A stretch of 64,000 nt of DNA, taken from an uncultured Roseicyclus sp. (lineage in GTDB: Bacteria; Pseudomonadota; Alphaproteobacteria; Rhodobacterales; Rhodobacteraceae). Positions within the stretch are counted from its first letter, which is position 1. Each line of letters opens with the position of its first letter. Positions 35,852 to 44,585 of this stretch are shown here, in pieces. The notes under the pieces were generated by a model. That model ran no database searches. It was not told the origin of the DNA and was given only the letters and a program-made list of their open reading frames with translations. The position numbers and the translations under genes are program-made. The DNA lies in contig CANLLF010000006.1 in NCBI GenBank assembly GCA_947491935.1, positions 113,348-177,347 of the forward strand, written 5' to 3'.

Positions 35852-37186
35852 ATGACGAACAGCCCCCGAACCCCCGGTATTGCCGCCGCCCGGCTTGAGG
35901 CCGAGACCCTGGCGCAGAACTTCTCGGACCTGCACCCGCCCCTGGATGGGCACGAGGCGTTGGTGGCCGCGGATCGCTGCTATTTCTGCCATGATGCGCC
36001 ATGCATCACCGCCTGTCCCACCGGTATCGACATCCCGCTTTTCATCCGCCAGATCGCCACCGGCACACCCGAAGCGGCGGCGCGGACGATCTTTGAACAG
36101 AACATTCTTGGCGGCATGTGCGCCCGCGTTTGCCCGACAGAGACACTCTGTGAAGAGGCCTGCGTGCGCGAAGCGGCGGAGGGCAAGCCGGTGCTGATCG
36201 GGCAACTCCAGCGCTACGCCACCGACACGGTCATGGCGGCCGGTGTGCATCCGTTCGAGCGGGCGCCCGAAACCGGCAAGCGGGTGGCCGTGGTCGGCGC
36301 GGGGCCGGCTGGCCTGGCCTGTGCGCATCGGCTTGCGATGCATGGCCATGCGGTGGAGATCTTCGATGCCCGCCCCAAGGGCGGCGGCCTGAATGAGTAC
36401 GGCATCGCCTATTACAAGACGACCGACGGCTTTGCGGAGGCCGAGGTGGAGTGGCTGATGAAGATCGGCGGCATCACGATGCAGAACGGCAAGGCGCTTG
36501 GCCGCGACATCACGCTGGAGGGCCTGCGCGCGGAGTATGACGCGGTCTTCCTTGGCATGGGGTTGGCCGGTGTGAATGCGTTGCGCGCCGAAGGCGAAGA
36601 TCGCGATGGCGTTGCGGATGCCGTTGATTTCATTGCGAACCTCCGCCAGGCCGACAATCTCGCCGCGCTGCCGGTCGGTCGCAAGGTTGTGGTGATCGGC
36701 GGTGGGATGACGGCCATTGACGCGGCGGTTCAGTCCAAGCTTCTGGGTGCGGATGAGGTGACGCTCGTCTACCGCCGGGACCGCGCCGCGATGCCCGCCA
36801 GCGCCTATGAACAGGACCTTGCGGCCTCCAAGGGTGTGCGGTTCATCTTCAACGCGATGCCGCTGGAGGTGCTCGGCAACGGGGTCGCCACCGCGCTGCG
36901 CTGCGAATACACCAAGTCCGACGGGCGCAGCCTGACGGGCACCGGCGAAACCTTTGACCTTGAGGCCGACCAGATCCTGAAAGCCATCGGCCAGACCCTC
37001 GATGGCACCCCGGACGGGCTTGCCATCGAAGGCGGCAAGATCGCCGTGACCGGGGCGGGTTGCACCTCCGTCGACGGCGTCTGGGCCGGAGGCGATTGCG
37101 CTTCGGGCGGCGAGGACCTGACCGTGACCGCGGTTGCGGAGGGCCGAGACGCCGCGGAAGACATTCATGCCAGTCTGGTGGGATAA
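35852..37186 (+). CDS. preT: NAD-dependent dihydropyrimidine dehydrogenase subunit PreT
   Basis: Electron-input subunit of the PreTA enzyme that reduces uracil and thymine to their 5,6-dihydro forms, first step of reductive pyrimidine catabolism. 444 residues. The N-terminal double iron-sulfur domain has Cys43, 46, 51, 55 (CYFCHDAPCITACP) and Cys90, 94, 100, 104. The FAD Rossmann motif is VAVVGAGPAGLACA near 145, and a second nucleotide fold VVVIGGGMTAIDAA follows. The C-terminal WAGGDCASGG FAD block is intact. Start ATG 35852. preA follows after a methyltransferase and a VOC gene, so the operon is interrupted. Confidence 0.95.
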   Translation: MTNSPRTPGIAAARLEAETLAQNFSDLHPPLDGHEALVAADRCYFCHDAPCITACPTGIDIPLFIRQIATGTPEAAARTIFEQNILGGMCARVCPTETLCEEACVREAAEGKPVLIGQLQRYATDTVMAAGVHPFERAPETGKRVAVVGAGPAGLACAHRLAMHGHAVEIFDARPKGGGLNEYGIAYYKTTDGFAEAEVEWLMKIGGITMQNGKALGRDITLEGLRAEYDAVFLGMGLAGVNALRAEGEDRDGVADAVDFIANLRQADNLAALPVGRKVVVIGGGMTAIDAAVQSKLLGADEVTLVYRRDRAAMPASAYEQDLAASKGVRFIFNAMPLEVLGNGVATALRCEYTKSDGRSLTGTGETFDLEADQILKAIGQTLDGTPDGLAIEGGKIAVTGAGCTSVDGVWAGGDCASGGEDLTVTAVAEGRDAAEDIHASLVG

Positions 37187-37228
37187 TGTGGTATCTTGTG
37201 CCCCATCCAACAGGTTTGGGAGGCCGCG

Positions 37229-38065
37229 ATGACCCTGGAGGTTGATGTCGCGCAGCATTACACGACGGGCGGGTTGATTGCCCGGATTGATGCTGCACTC
37301 AAGGATGCGGGCGCGGACCCCGCACATCCATCTTTCGACGATCTCAAGCCGGTGGATGAATTCCACACCGCGGGGATCGAGTCGACGATGGCCCTGCTCG
37401 ATCAATTGCAGATCGACCCGGGCATGGTGGTCTACGATCTGGGCTGCGGCATTGGCGGCACGGCCCGCCACATCGTGCATCGGTATGGCGCGCAGGTCGA
37501 GGGCGTGGACCTGACCGAAGAATACGTGGAAACCGGCCGGGCCCTGAACCAGCGGCTGGGGCTGTCCGATGCGATCACGCTGCATCAGGGCTCGGTTCTA
37601 TCGCTGCCGTGGCAGGCAGGCAGCGCCGATCTTGTCACGATGTTCCATGTCGGCATGAACGTTGCCGACAAGGCGACGTTGTTTGCTCAGGTGGCGCAGG
37701 TGTTGAAACCCGGCGGGCATTTTGCGCTGTTCGACGTGATGCGGGGCGAAAATGGCGATGACCTGGTCTTTCCGCTGCCATGGTCCGGCACGCCCGAGAC
37801 CAGCCATGTCGCCGCGCCGGACGCCTATATCAATGCGGCCCATCGCGCCGGGCTTGAAAATGTCGCGCAGCGCGATCGGACCGAATTCGCCCAACATTAC
37901 TTCGACCGCGTGTTTCAGGCGATGGCGGCCAACGGCGCCGCACCGGTGGGTATCCACCTGCTGATGTCGGGTGATCCGGCGCAGAAGCTGCAAAACTATG
38001 TCGCCAACCTGACAGCAGGCCGTATCGCGCCCACCGAGCTGATTTTCAGAAAACCCGGATCATGA
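37229..38065 (+). CDS. Class I SAM-dependent methyltransferase
   Basis: 278 residues. Motif I is VVYDLGCGIGGTARHI near residue 70, followed by VEGVDLTEEYV and a post-motif VLKPGGHFALFDVMRG. The layout resembles methyltransferases of the UbiE/coclaurine/sarcosine-glycine type, acting on a small molecule. GGGAGG before ATG 37229 sets the start. It lies between preT and preA and overlaps the next VOC gene by four bases (38062-38065). Its part in pyrimidine catabolism, if any, is unknown. I recall similar genes near pyd genes in relatives but cannot verify it. Confidence 0.85.
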   Translation: MTLEVDVAQHYTTGGLIARIDAALKDAGADPAHPSFDDLKPVDEFHTAGIESTMALLDQLQIDPGMVVYDLGCGIGGTARHIVHRYGAQVEGVDLTEEYVETGRALNQRLGLSDAITLHQGSVLSLPWQAGSADLVTMFHVGMNVADKATLFAQVAQVLKPGGHFALFDVMRGENGDDLVFPLPWSGTPETSHVAAPDAYINAAHRAGLENVAQRDRTEFAQHYFDRVFQAMAANGAAPVGIHLLMSGDPAQKLQNYVANLTAGRIAPTELIFRKPGS

Positions 38066-38445
38066 TCTCGCATATCCATTTTCAGTCCATCCCGGTTGAG
38101 GATCAGGACCGCGCCTCGGCGTTCTACACGGACAAACTGGGCTTCGACGTGCATACCGACGCGCCCTATGGCGAAAGCTGGCGCTGGATTTTCCTGACTT
38201 TGCCCGGCGGGCAGACGCGGCTTCATTTCGCCGCAAAGACGGAGATGGAGGTGCACGGCAAGCCGGCCCTTTGCCTTGTCTCCGACGATGTCGACGCAGA
38301 ATGTGCCCGCTTGACCAAGGCCGGCGTGGCGATCAGCCAGGGCCCCGACGACGCGCCCTGGGCGCCCGGGGTCCGATGGGCCACGTTACGCGACACCGAA
38401 GACAACATCATCCTGATTGAGAGCTTCACGGCAGAAGGAGCCTGA
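38062..38445 (+). CDS. VOC family protein between preT and preA
   Basis: 127 residues, one glyoxalase/bleomycin-resistance-like fold: HIHFQSIPVEDQDRASAFYTDKLGFDVHTD at the start, GGQTRLHFAAK, then VRWATLRDTEDNIILIESF at the end. His and Glu residues at both ends could bind a metal. Start ATG overlaps the methyltransferase stop by four bases, and preA begins right after its stop. The coupling argues for use in the same pathway, perhaps on a ring or aldehyde side product, but the substrate is not known. Confidence 0.85.
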   Translation: MISHIHFQSIPVEDQDRASAFYTDKLGFDVHTDAPYGESWRWIFLTLPGGQTRLHFAAKTEMEVHGKPALCLVSDDVDAECARLTKAGVAISQGPDDAPWAPGVRWATLRDTEDNIILIESFTAEGA

Positions 38446-38446
38446 C

Positions 38447-39751
38447 ATGGCAGATCTTTCCAGCGACTTCATCGGCATTTCATCGCCCAACCCTTTCTGG
38501 CTCGCCTCCGCGCCGCCGACGGACAAGGAATACAATGTCCGCCGCGCGTTCGAGGCCGGGTGGGGCGGCGTCGTCTGGAAGACGTTGGGGGCCGAAGGGC
38601 TGCCCGTCGTAAACGTTAACGGACCCCGGTACGGCGCGATCTACGGGGCGGATCGGCGGCTTCTGGGCCTTAACAATATCGAGCTGATCACCGACCGGGA
38701 CCTCTACACCAATCTCGAAGAGATCAAGCGCGTGAAGGCCGATTACCCCGACCGCGCGATGATCGTGTCGATCATGGTGCCGTGTGAGGAAGCGGCGTGG
38801 AAAGCCATTCTGCCTTTGGTGGAGGATACGGGCGCCGACGGGATCGAGCTGAACTTTGGCTGCCCCCACGGGATGTCTGAGCGCGGCATGGGCGCGGCGG
38901 TGGGGCAGGTGCCCGAATACATCGAAATGGTGACGCGCTGGTGCAAGCAATATTATTCCAGACCCGTTATCGTGAAGCTGACGCCCAACATCGCCGATAT
39001 CCGGAAGCCGGCCGAGGCCGCGCATCGGGGCGGGGCGGATGCAGTATCCTTGATTAACACCATCAACTCGATCACCTCGGTCAATCTCGACACGATGAGC
39101 CCCGAGCCGTCGATTGGCGGCAAAGGCTCCCATGGCGGGTATTGCGGCCCGGCGGTGAAGCCGATTGCGATGTCGATGGTGTCAGAAATCGCCCGCAACG
39201 CCGAAACACGCGGCCTGCCGATTTCGGGCATCGGCGGCGTCACCACATGGCGCGACGCGGCGGAGTTCATGGCGCTGGGGGCAGGCAATGTTCAGGTCTG
39301 CACGGCGGCGATGACCTATGGCTTCAAGATCGTGGAGGAGATGATGTCCGGCCTGTCGCAATATCTCGATGAGAAGGGCATGAGTCTTGACGATCTGGTC
39401 GGCCGTGCCGTCCCGAACGTGACCGATTGGCAGTATCTGGACCTCAATTACGTCACCAAGGCGCGGATCGACCAGGATGCCTGCATCAAATGCGGGCGCT
39501 GCTACGCCGCCTGCGAGGACACGTCGCACCAGGCGATTTCGATGTCCGAGGACCGCGTGTTCGAGGTGATCGACGCCGAATGCGTGGCCTGCAACCTGTG
39601 CGTGAATGTCTGCCCGGTGGAGGATTGCATCACGATGGAGGAACTGGCCCCCGGCGCGATGGACGAGCGAACGGGCAAGCCCGTATCGCCGGAATACGCC
39701 AACTGGACGACGCATCCCAACAACCCCGGCGCGGTCAAGGCGGCGGAGTGA
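38447..39751 (+). CDS. preA: NAD-dependent dihydropyrimidine dehydrogenase subunit PreA
   Basis: Catalytic FMN subunit of PreTA. 434 residues. An N-terminal TIM barrel of the dihydroorotate dehydrogenase type contains NPFWLASAPPTDKEYNVRRAF, WGGVVWKTLG, ELNFGCPHGMSERGMGAAVGQ and LTPNIADI. The C-terminal ferredoxin domain has two 4Fe-4S motifs, CIKCGRCYAAC and CVACNLCVNVCP. AAGGAG seven bases before ATG 38447 sets the start. Expected substrate uracil or thymine, product the dihydro form for the dihydropyrimidinase at 44586. Confidence 0.96.
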   Translation: MADLSSDFIGISSPNPFWLASAPPTDKEYNVRRAFEAGWGGVVWKTLGAEGLPVVNVNGPRYGAIYGADRRLLGLNNIELITDRDLYTNLEEIKRVKADYPDRAMIVSIMVPCEEAAWKAILPLVEDTGADGIELNFGCPHGMSERGMGAAVGQVPEYIEMVTRWCKQYYSRPVIVKLTPNIADIRKPAEAAHRGGADAVSLINTINSITSVNLDTMSPEPSIGGKGSHGGYCGPAVKPIAMSMVSEIARNAETRGLPISGIGGVTTWRDAAEFMALGAGNVQVCTAAMTYGFKIVEEMMSGLSQYLDEKGMSLDDLVGRAVPNVTDWQYLDLNYVTKARIDQDACIKCGRCYAACEDTSHQAISMSEDRVFEVIDAECVACNLCVNVCPVEDCITMEELAPGAMDERTGKPVSPEYANWTTHPNNPGAVKAAE

Positions 39752-39761
39752 GCGGAATCAG

Positions 39762-40181
39762 ATGATCGAGCGGCTCGACCATGTGAACCTCCAGACCGTC
39801 CAGATGGACGCAATGATCGGGTGGTACGGGCGGTATCTGCAGTTGAAGAACGGCCCGCGCCCGCCGTTTCCGTTTCCCGGTGCATGGCTTTACGCGGGCG
39901 ATTTGCCGGTGGTGCATCTGGTCGAAGTGGCGCAGGTGCCGCCCAAGGCCGCGGATCTGGCGCTGGAACATGCGGCATTCCGTGCCAGAGGCCTGCCGGG
40001 CTTTTTGCGTCGGTTGGCGGAGGGGCAGGAGCCGCACCGGGTGGTGCAGGTGCCGAACATGCCGCTGGTGCAAGTGAATGTCTGGGATCCGGACGGCAAT
40101 CATCTGCATGTGGATTTTGACGCGGCAGAGGCCGAGGGGCTGGATCTGGAGGCCTTCACGGTGTCGAAGATCGAAGCCTAG
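39762..40181 (+). CDS. VOC family protein after preA
   Basis: 139 residues with the glyoxalase layout: MIERLDHVNLQTVQMDAMIGWYGRYLQL, VVHLVEV, then DLALEHAAFRARG and VNVWDPDGNHLHVDF. The His in LDHVN, His in EHAAF and Glu/His near the end are candidate metal ligands. It starts ten bases after preA and is the last plus-strand gene before the RutR regulator. It is the second VOC gene in the cluster and is not closely similar to the first. Substrate unknown. Confidence 0.85.
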   Translation: MIERLDHVNLQTVQMDAMIGWYGRYLQLKNGPRPPFPFPGAWLYAGDLPVVHLVEVAQVPPKAADLALEHAAFRARGLPGFLRRLAEGQEPHRVVQVPNMPLVQVNVWDPDGNHLHVDFDAAEAEGLDLEAFTVSKIEA

Positions 40182-40233
40182 GGCGGCCTGCGGCCTTGAG
40201 TAAGGTCCCGGCGCAGATCGGCGCTGGCCCCGC

Positions 40234-40845
40234 TTACGGCGCCAACACCCTCCGAAACAGCGTCTCCAGAAACACCTCCGCCTCGTCAATCGGCTCGCGG
40301 CCTTCCCCCAGAACGGCGCGGACCTGGACGTCGAAATCGGCGTAATGCTGGGTCAGCGACCAGATCGAGAAGATCAGGTGATGAGGGTCCACCGGCGCAA
40401 GCCGCCCGGCGGCGGACCAGCCGCGCAGAACCTCTGCCTTTTCATCGACCAGCGCCTTGAGATCCGTCGCCAGCCCGTCCTTCATCCGCGGCGCGCCCTG
40501 CACGATCTCCTGCGCGAAGAGCCGCGACTCACGCGGCAAATCGCGGCTCATCTGCAACTTCCGGCGCACATAGGCCAGCAGTTCCTCCTGCGGATCGCCG
40601 GCGGCATCCAAATCCCGTAGCGGATCGAGCCAGGTGTCCACGAGCCCTTCAAGAAGGGTCACGTGGATCTCTTCCTTGGAGACGAAATAGTAGAGCAGGT
40701 TGGGCTTGGAGAGGCCCGCTTCGGTGGCGATCTCGTCCAGCGTGGCCCCGCGAAAGCCGTGGCGGGAGAAGACATCCAGCGCCGCCTCCAGCACGCGGGC
40801 ACGGTTTTTCTCCTGGATGCGGGTGCGGGGTTTGGGATTGCTCAT
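40234..40845 (-). CDS. rutR: RutR-type TetR repressor
   Basis: 203 residues. N-terminal helix-turn-helix about 15-60: ARVLEAALDVFSRHGFRGATLDEIATEAGLSKPNLLYYFVSKEE. The ligand domain matches E. coli RutR from memory: LLYYF.SKE, DTWLDPL, SRLFAQEIVQGAP, DLKALVDEKAEVLRGW, LAPVDPHHLIFSIWSLTQHYADF. RutR binds uracil or thymine and leaves its operator. It lies inside the pyrimidine island, diverging from the aminotransferase gene, with a perfect RutR box in the 202-bp gap between them. It is therefore very likely the local regulator. Confidence 0.92.
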   Translation of the reverse strand: MSNPKPRTRIQEKNRARVLEAALDVFSRHGFRGATLDEIATEAGLSKPNLLYYFVSKEEIHVTLLEGLVDTWLDPLRDLDAAGDPQEELLAYVRRKLQMSRDLPRESRLFAQEIVQGAPRMKDGLATDLKALVDEKAEVLRGWSAAGRLAPVDPHHLIFSIWSLTQHYADFDVQVRAVLGEGREPIDEAEVFLETLFRRVLAP

Positions 40846-40956
40846 CCTGGGGTTCTGTTCCTGCCTGATTGGGGGGCAAACCGGGCGATTGCGGGCCCGA
40901 TGATTGCCGAAGAGCGCAGGTAGCGCCCGGATGCCTGTAATGTGCTATCGTTTAAG

Positions 40957-40984
40957 TTGACTGTCACAGGGCTTTTGCTAGCGT
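40957..40984 (+). promoter_or_regulatory. Candidate promoter of the aminotransferase operon
   Basis: TTGACT, 16-base spacer, TAGCGT. The RutR box begins five bases after the -10-like element, so bound repressor would cover the start point of transcription. The -10 is weak. Confidence 0.4.
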
Positions 40985-40988
40985 GACC

Positions 40989-41004
40989 TTGACCATTTGG
41001 TCAA
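40989..41004. promoter_or_regulatory. Perfect RutR operator
   Basis: TTGACCATTTGGTCAA matches the published RutR consensus TTGACCAnnTGGTCAA at every defined base. It is 44 bp before the aminotransferase ATG and in the gap next to the rutR-like gene. Confidence 0.85.
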
Positions 41005-41047
41005 AAAGAAAATGCGCCTGCCCGACAGGCGTTGGGGAGATCAGACC

Positions 41048-42379
41048 ATGGCACTCGACCGTTCCAACCCGGTTCCCAATGACCTGAGCGCATTCTGGAT
41101 GCCGTTCACGGCCAACCGCCAATTCAAGCAAACCCCGCGCATGTTCGTGGGCGCTGACAAGATGCACTACACCACCGCCGACGGACGGCAGGTGCTGGAT
41201 GGCACCGCCGGTTTGTGGTGCTGCAATGCGGGCCACAACCAGCCGCGCATCGTGGAGGCGATCCAGAAACAGGCCGCCGAGATGGATTACGCCCCCGCCT
41301 TCCAGATGGGCCATCCCAAAGCCTTCGAACTCGCAAACCGGTTGCGCGACATGGCGCCCGATCCGTTCGAGCATGTCTTCTACACCAATTCCGGGTCTGA
41401 ATCGGTGGAGACCGCCCTCAAGATCGCCATCGCCTACCAGCGCGCCATCGGGCAGGGGAGCCGGACCCGCCTGATCGGGCGCGAGCGGGGTTATCACGGG
41501 GTGAATTTCGGCGGGATTTCCGTTGGCGGGATCGTCAACAATCGCAAGGTGTTCGGGTCATTGTTGACGGGTGTGGACCATCTGCCCCACACCCATCTGC
41601 CGGACCAAAACAGTTTCGTGCGTGGTCAACCCGAGCATGGCGCGCATCTAGCCGACGAGTTGGAGCGGATCGTGGCGCTGCATGGAGCGGAGACCATCGC
41701 CGCCTGCATCGTGGAGCCCATGGCCGGATCCACGGGCGTATTGATGCCGCCGAAAGGCTACCTTGAGCGTCTGCGCGAGATCTGCACCAAGCACGGCATC
41801 CTCCTGATTTTCGACGAGGTGATCACCGGGTTCGGGCGGCTTGGCAGCAGCTTCGCCGCCGCGCATTTCAACGTGATGCCCGACATGATCACCTGTGCCA
41901 AGGGCCTGACCAACGGCGTGATCCCGATGGGCGCGGTGCTGGCCACCAAGGCCATCCACGACGCCTTCATGACCGGGCCAGATCACCTGATCGAGCTGTT
42001 TCACGGCTACACCTATTCCGGCAATCCGATTGCCTCGGCCGCCGGTCTGGCGACGTTGGAAACCTACAAGGAAGACGGGTTGTTCGAACGCGCGGCGGAG
42101 CTTGCACCTTATTGGGAAGACGGCCTGCATTCCCTGCGCGATTGCCCCCATGTGATCGATATCCGCAATATGGGCCTGATCGGCGCGGTCGAGTTGGAGC
42201 CGATTGCAGGCGAACCCACCAAACGGGCCTTCCAGGCGTTCCTTGATTGCTATGACAAGAACGTTCTGATCCGCACGACCGGCGATATCATCGCCATGTC
42301 GCCGCCGCTGATTATCTCGAAAAGCGAGATAGATCAGTTGTTTGGCACGTTGGGGGATGTGCTGAAGGGATTGCACTGA
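41048..42379 (+). CDS. Omega-amino acid:pyruvate aminotransferase (beta-alanine type)
   Basis: Class III PLP aminotransferase, 443 residues. Hallmarks: FWMPFTANRQFKQTPRMFVGADKMHY, TAGLWCCNAGH, YTNSGSESVETALKIA, YHGVNFGGISVGGI, IVEPMAGSTGVL, IFDEVITGFGRLG, and PLP lysine in TCAKGLTNGVIPMGAV. The pattern fits beta-alanine/3-aminoisobutyrate:pyruvate aminotransferase, which takes the last product of reductive pyrimidine catabolism. ATG 41048 follows TTGGGGAG. It is the first gene of the downstream half of the island and is next to the RutR box, which supports the substrate. Confidence 0.93.
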   Translation: MALDRSNPVPNDLSAFWMPFTANRQFKQTPRMFVGADKMHYTTADGRQVLDGTAGLWCCNAGHNQPRIVEAIQKQAAEMDYAPAFQMGHPKAFELANRLRDMAPDPFEHVFYTNSGSESVETALKIAIAYQRAIGQGSRTRLIGRERGYHGVNFGGISVGGIVNNRKVFGSLLTGVDHLPHTHLPDQNSFVRGQPEHGAHLADELERIVALHGAETIAACIVEPMAGSTGVLMPPKGYLERLREICTKHGILLIFDEVITGFGRLGSSFAAAHFNVMPDMITCAKGLTNGVIPMGAVLATKAIHDAFMTGPDHLIELFHGYTYSGNPIASAAGLATLETYKEDGLFERAAELAPYWEDGLHSLRDCPHVIDIRNMGLIGAVELEPIAGEPTKRAFQAFLDCYDKNVLIRTTGDIIAMSPPLIISKSEIDQLFGTLGDVLKGLH

Positions 42380-42769
42380 ATGTCCGCACCCGTCGCTGAC
42401 ACAGCCACGATGATCGCCGGAATGAACCCCGCATTGATGCCGGGGCGATGGACGTTTCGCATGGTCACGGAGGCGGACTTGCCGGATTGCCTGCCCAATG
42501 CGCTTGCGGTGTTTCGGGAGGAAGAAGGGCTTTCGGTTCTTGTTCCTGCGAGAGCGAAAGAGGAGGCGATGGCGCAGATCACGCTCAAAGTCTTCTCTTC
42601 GCTGGAGGGGATTGGCCTGACCGCGGCGGTTTCAACCGTGCTGGCCGAGGCGGGCATTGCTTGCAACGTGATCGCGGCGACGTTGCATGACCACGTTTTT
42701 GTGCCGGAAGCTCGCGCGGCGGAAGCGGTGGCGCTTCTGCAACAGCGCGCCGCGAGGGAGGTTGCTTGA
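42380..42769 (+). CDS. ACT-domain protein in the pyrimidine island
   Basis: 129 residues. The C-terminal half is an ACT-like fold: MAQITLKVFSSLEGIGLTAAVSTVLAEAGIACNVIAA, then HDHVFVPEARAAEAVALLQQ. The N-terminal half, PGRWTFRMVTEADL, resembles the preceding strand-rich part of the small stand-alone ACT family (COG3603-like, from memory). ACT domains bind amino acids or other small effectors. Its ATG starts at the base after the aminotransferase stop, so it is coupled. It might sense beta-alanine or a related metabolite, but that is speculation. Confidence 0.8.
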   Translation: MSAPVADTATMIAGMNPALMPGRWTFRMVTEADLPDCLPNALAVFREEEGLSVLVPARAKEEAMAQITLKVFSSLEGIGLTAAVSTVLAEAGIACNVIAATLHDHVFVPEARAAEAVALLQQRAAREVA

Positions 42770-43051
42770 ATGGCTGAAGCAAAAGCGGAAACCCTGATCG
42801 ATGATGCCCGCGTGCGCGTCACCCGGTTCGATTTTGCGCCCGGGGATGAGACCGGCTGGCACACCCATGGTATGGATTACGTCATCACCACGCTGACCGA
42901 TTGCGCCATGCGTCTGGAAGAACCGGGCGGCGACACACGCGACGTCTTTGTTGCGGCAGGCACGGTCTATCGCCGCGACAAGGGTGTGGAACACAATGTC
43001 ATCAATGGTGGAGGCGCGCCGATGACCTTCATCGAGACCGAACTGAAGTAG
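42770..43051 (+). CDS. Small cupin protein
   Basis: 93 residues, a single cupin barrel: RVTRFDFAPGDETGWHTHGMDYVITTLTD has the first motif, with His32 and His34 as candidate metal ligands. The second motif is YRRDKGVEHNVINGG. It starts one base after the ACT gene stop and ten bases before the amidohydrolase, so it belongs to the operon. Its function is unknown; small cupins bind metals or act on small molecules. Confidence 0.85.
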   Translation: MAEAKAETLIDDARVRVTRFDFAPGDETGWHTHGMDYVITTLTDCAMRLEEPGGDTRDVFVAAGTVYRRDKGVEHNVINGGGAPMTFIETELK

Positions 43052-43060
43052 GAACACCCC

Positions 43061-44311
43061 ATGGCTTCTCCCGCGGAAAACATGAAAATCAATGGTGAGC
43101 GCCTGTGGGACTCATTGATGGAGATGGCCAAGATCGGCCCCGGCGTTGCGGGCGGCAACAACCGTCAGACCCTGACGGATGAGGACAGCGAGGGGCGCCA
43201 TCTGTTCGCCAAATGGTGTGACGCGGCGGGCTGTTCTATGGGGGTCGACACGATGGGCAACATGTTTGCGCGCCGTGAGGGGACGGACCCGGACGCGCTG
43301 CCGGTCTATGTAGGATCTCACCTCGATACGCAGCCGACGGGGGGCAAATACGACGGCGTGCTGGGGGTGCTTGGCGGTTTGGAAATCATCCGCTCGCTCA
43401 ATGATCTGGGCATCAAGACCAAGCACCCGATTGTGGTGACGAACTGGACCAACGAGGAAGGCACGCGCTACGCGCCCGCAATGCTCGCCTCCGGGGTCTT
43501 CGCCGGAAAACACACGCAGGATTGGGCCTATGACCGCGTCGATGCCGACGGCAAACGCTTCGGCGATGAGCTGGAGCGGATCGGCTGGAAGGGTGAAGAG
43601 AAGGTGGGCGACCGCAAGATGCATGCGTTTTTCGAGCTGCATATCGAACAGGGTCCGATCCTGGAGGCGGAGGGCATTGATGTGGGCGTCGTGACCCACG
43701 GCCAGGGGCTCCGCTGGATCGAATGCACGATCACCGGCAAGGAGAGCCATACCGGCTCCACCCCCATGCATATGCGCAAGAATGCGGGCCGTGGCCTGGC
43801 GCTGGTGACGGAACTCGTCCACGAGATTGCCATGAAGAACCAGCCCAATGCGGTGGGCGCCATTGGCCATATCGATGTCTATCCGAACTCGCGCAACATC
43901 ATCCCCGGCAAGGTCGTCTTCACCGTCGACATGCGCACCCACATCCTCGACAAGCTCAACGCCATGGTGGCCGAGCTGATGGAGCGGGCCCCGAAGCTCT
44001 GCGAAGAGATCGAGGTGAGCTTCGAAGCGGAGATCGTCGGCCAGTTCGACCCACCCGCCTTTGATGACGGATGTGTCACAGCCGTCAGACAAGCGGCTGA
44101 AAGGCTTGGATATTCTCACATGGATATCGTATCCGGGGCAGGGCACGATGCGTGCTGGATCAATGATGTGGCCCCGACGGCGATGGTGATGTGTCCCTGT
44201 GTGGACGGGCTGAGCCATAACGAGGCCGAGGAAATCAGCCCGGAATGGGCGGCGGCCGGGGCGAATGTGCTGTTCCATGCGGTCGTGGAAACGGCGGAGA
44301 TAGTGGAATGA
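43061..44311 (+). CDS. Zn-dependent amidohydrolase, N-carbamoyl-beta-alanine type
   Basis: M20/peptidase-like hydrolase of 416 residues, expected to cut N-carbamoyl-beta-alanine to beta-alanine, CO2 and ammonia (PydC/beta-ureidopropionase step). Metal ligands: His88 and Asp99 in GSHLDTQPTGGKYDGVLG, and Glu132-Glu133 in NWTNEEGTRY. ELHIEQGPILE and SGAGHDACWI are also present. The same family includes allantoate amidohydrolase and N-carbamoyl-L-amino acid hydrolase. The neighbouring dihydropyrimidinase and PreTA favour the pyrimidine reading. Overlaps the lipoprotein gene by four bases. Confidence 0.9.
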   Translation: MASPAENMKINGERLWDSLMEMAKIGPGVAGGNNRQTLTDEDSEGRHLFAKWCDAAGCSMGVDTMGNMFARREGTDPDALPVYVGSHLDTQPTGGKYDGVLGVLGGLEIIRSLNDLGIKTKHPIVVTNWTNEEGTRYAPAMLASGVFAGKHTQDWAYDRVDADGKRFGDELERIGWKGEEKVGDRKMHAFFELHIEQGPILEAEGIDVGVVTHGQGLRWIECTITGKESHTGSTPMHMRKNAGRGLALVTELVHEIAMKNQPNAVGAIGHIDVYPNSRNIIPGKVVFTVDMRTHILDKLNAMVAELMERAPKLCEEIEVSFEAEIVGQFDPPAFDDGCVTAVRQAAERLGYSHMDIVSGAGHDACWINDVAPTAMVMCPCVDGLSHNEAEEISPEWAAAGANVLFHAVVETAEIVE

Positions 44312-44562
44312 AATCAACAATATGGCTTGCGCTGGGTGCGGTTGTGGCTCTGGCCGGATGTGTGACGACCACGCCCGAGGGCGAAAGCGAGGTGCTGCCC
44401 GAAGAGGTGCTGGCCCTTGTCGCGCCCGGCCAGGATACGTCGACCGTCCGGCTTGAGGCCGACGGCTGCTACTGGTTCCTGCATCGCGGGCCGGTCGAGA
44501 GCACCTACATCCCGCTTCTGACGCGGGAACAGCGGATGATCTGCGTGACCGCGCAGGGGTAA
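44308..44562 (+). CDS. Small lipoprotein within the pyrimidine island
   Basis: 84 residues: MKSTIWLALGAVVALAGC gives a lipobox LAGC at Cys18. The mature part is short and contains LRADGC-like LEADGCYWFLHRGPVESTYIPLLTREQRMICVTAQ, with two cysteines that could pair. Its ATG overlaps the amidohydrolase stop by four bases. Periplasmic or membrane-anchored, unknown role. It is odd in the middle of a cytosolic pathway operon. Confidence 0.75.
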   Translation: MKSTIWLALGAVVALAGCVTTTPEGESEVLPEEVLALVAPGQDTSTVRLEADGCYWFLHRGPVESTYIPLLTREQRMICVTAQG

Positions 44563-44585
44563 ACGGAGTTAACCAGGGGGGTCCC

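Noticed and set aside
35489..37585. 698-codon open frame on the minus strand
   Set aside because: Antisense to preT and part of the methyltransferase gene, whose motifs are unambiguous on the plus strand.
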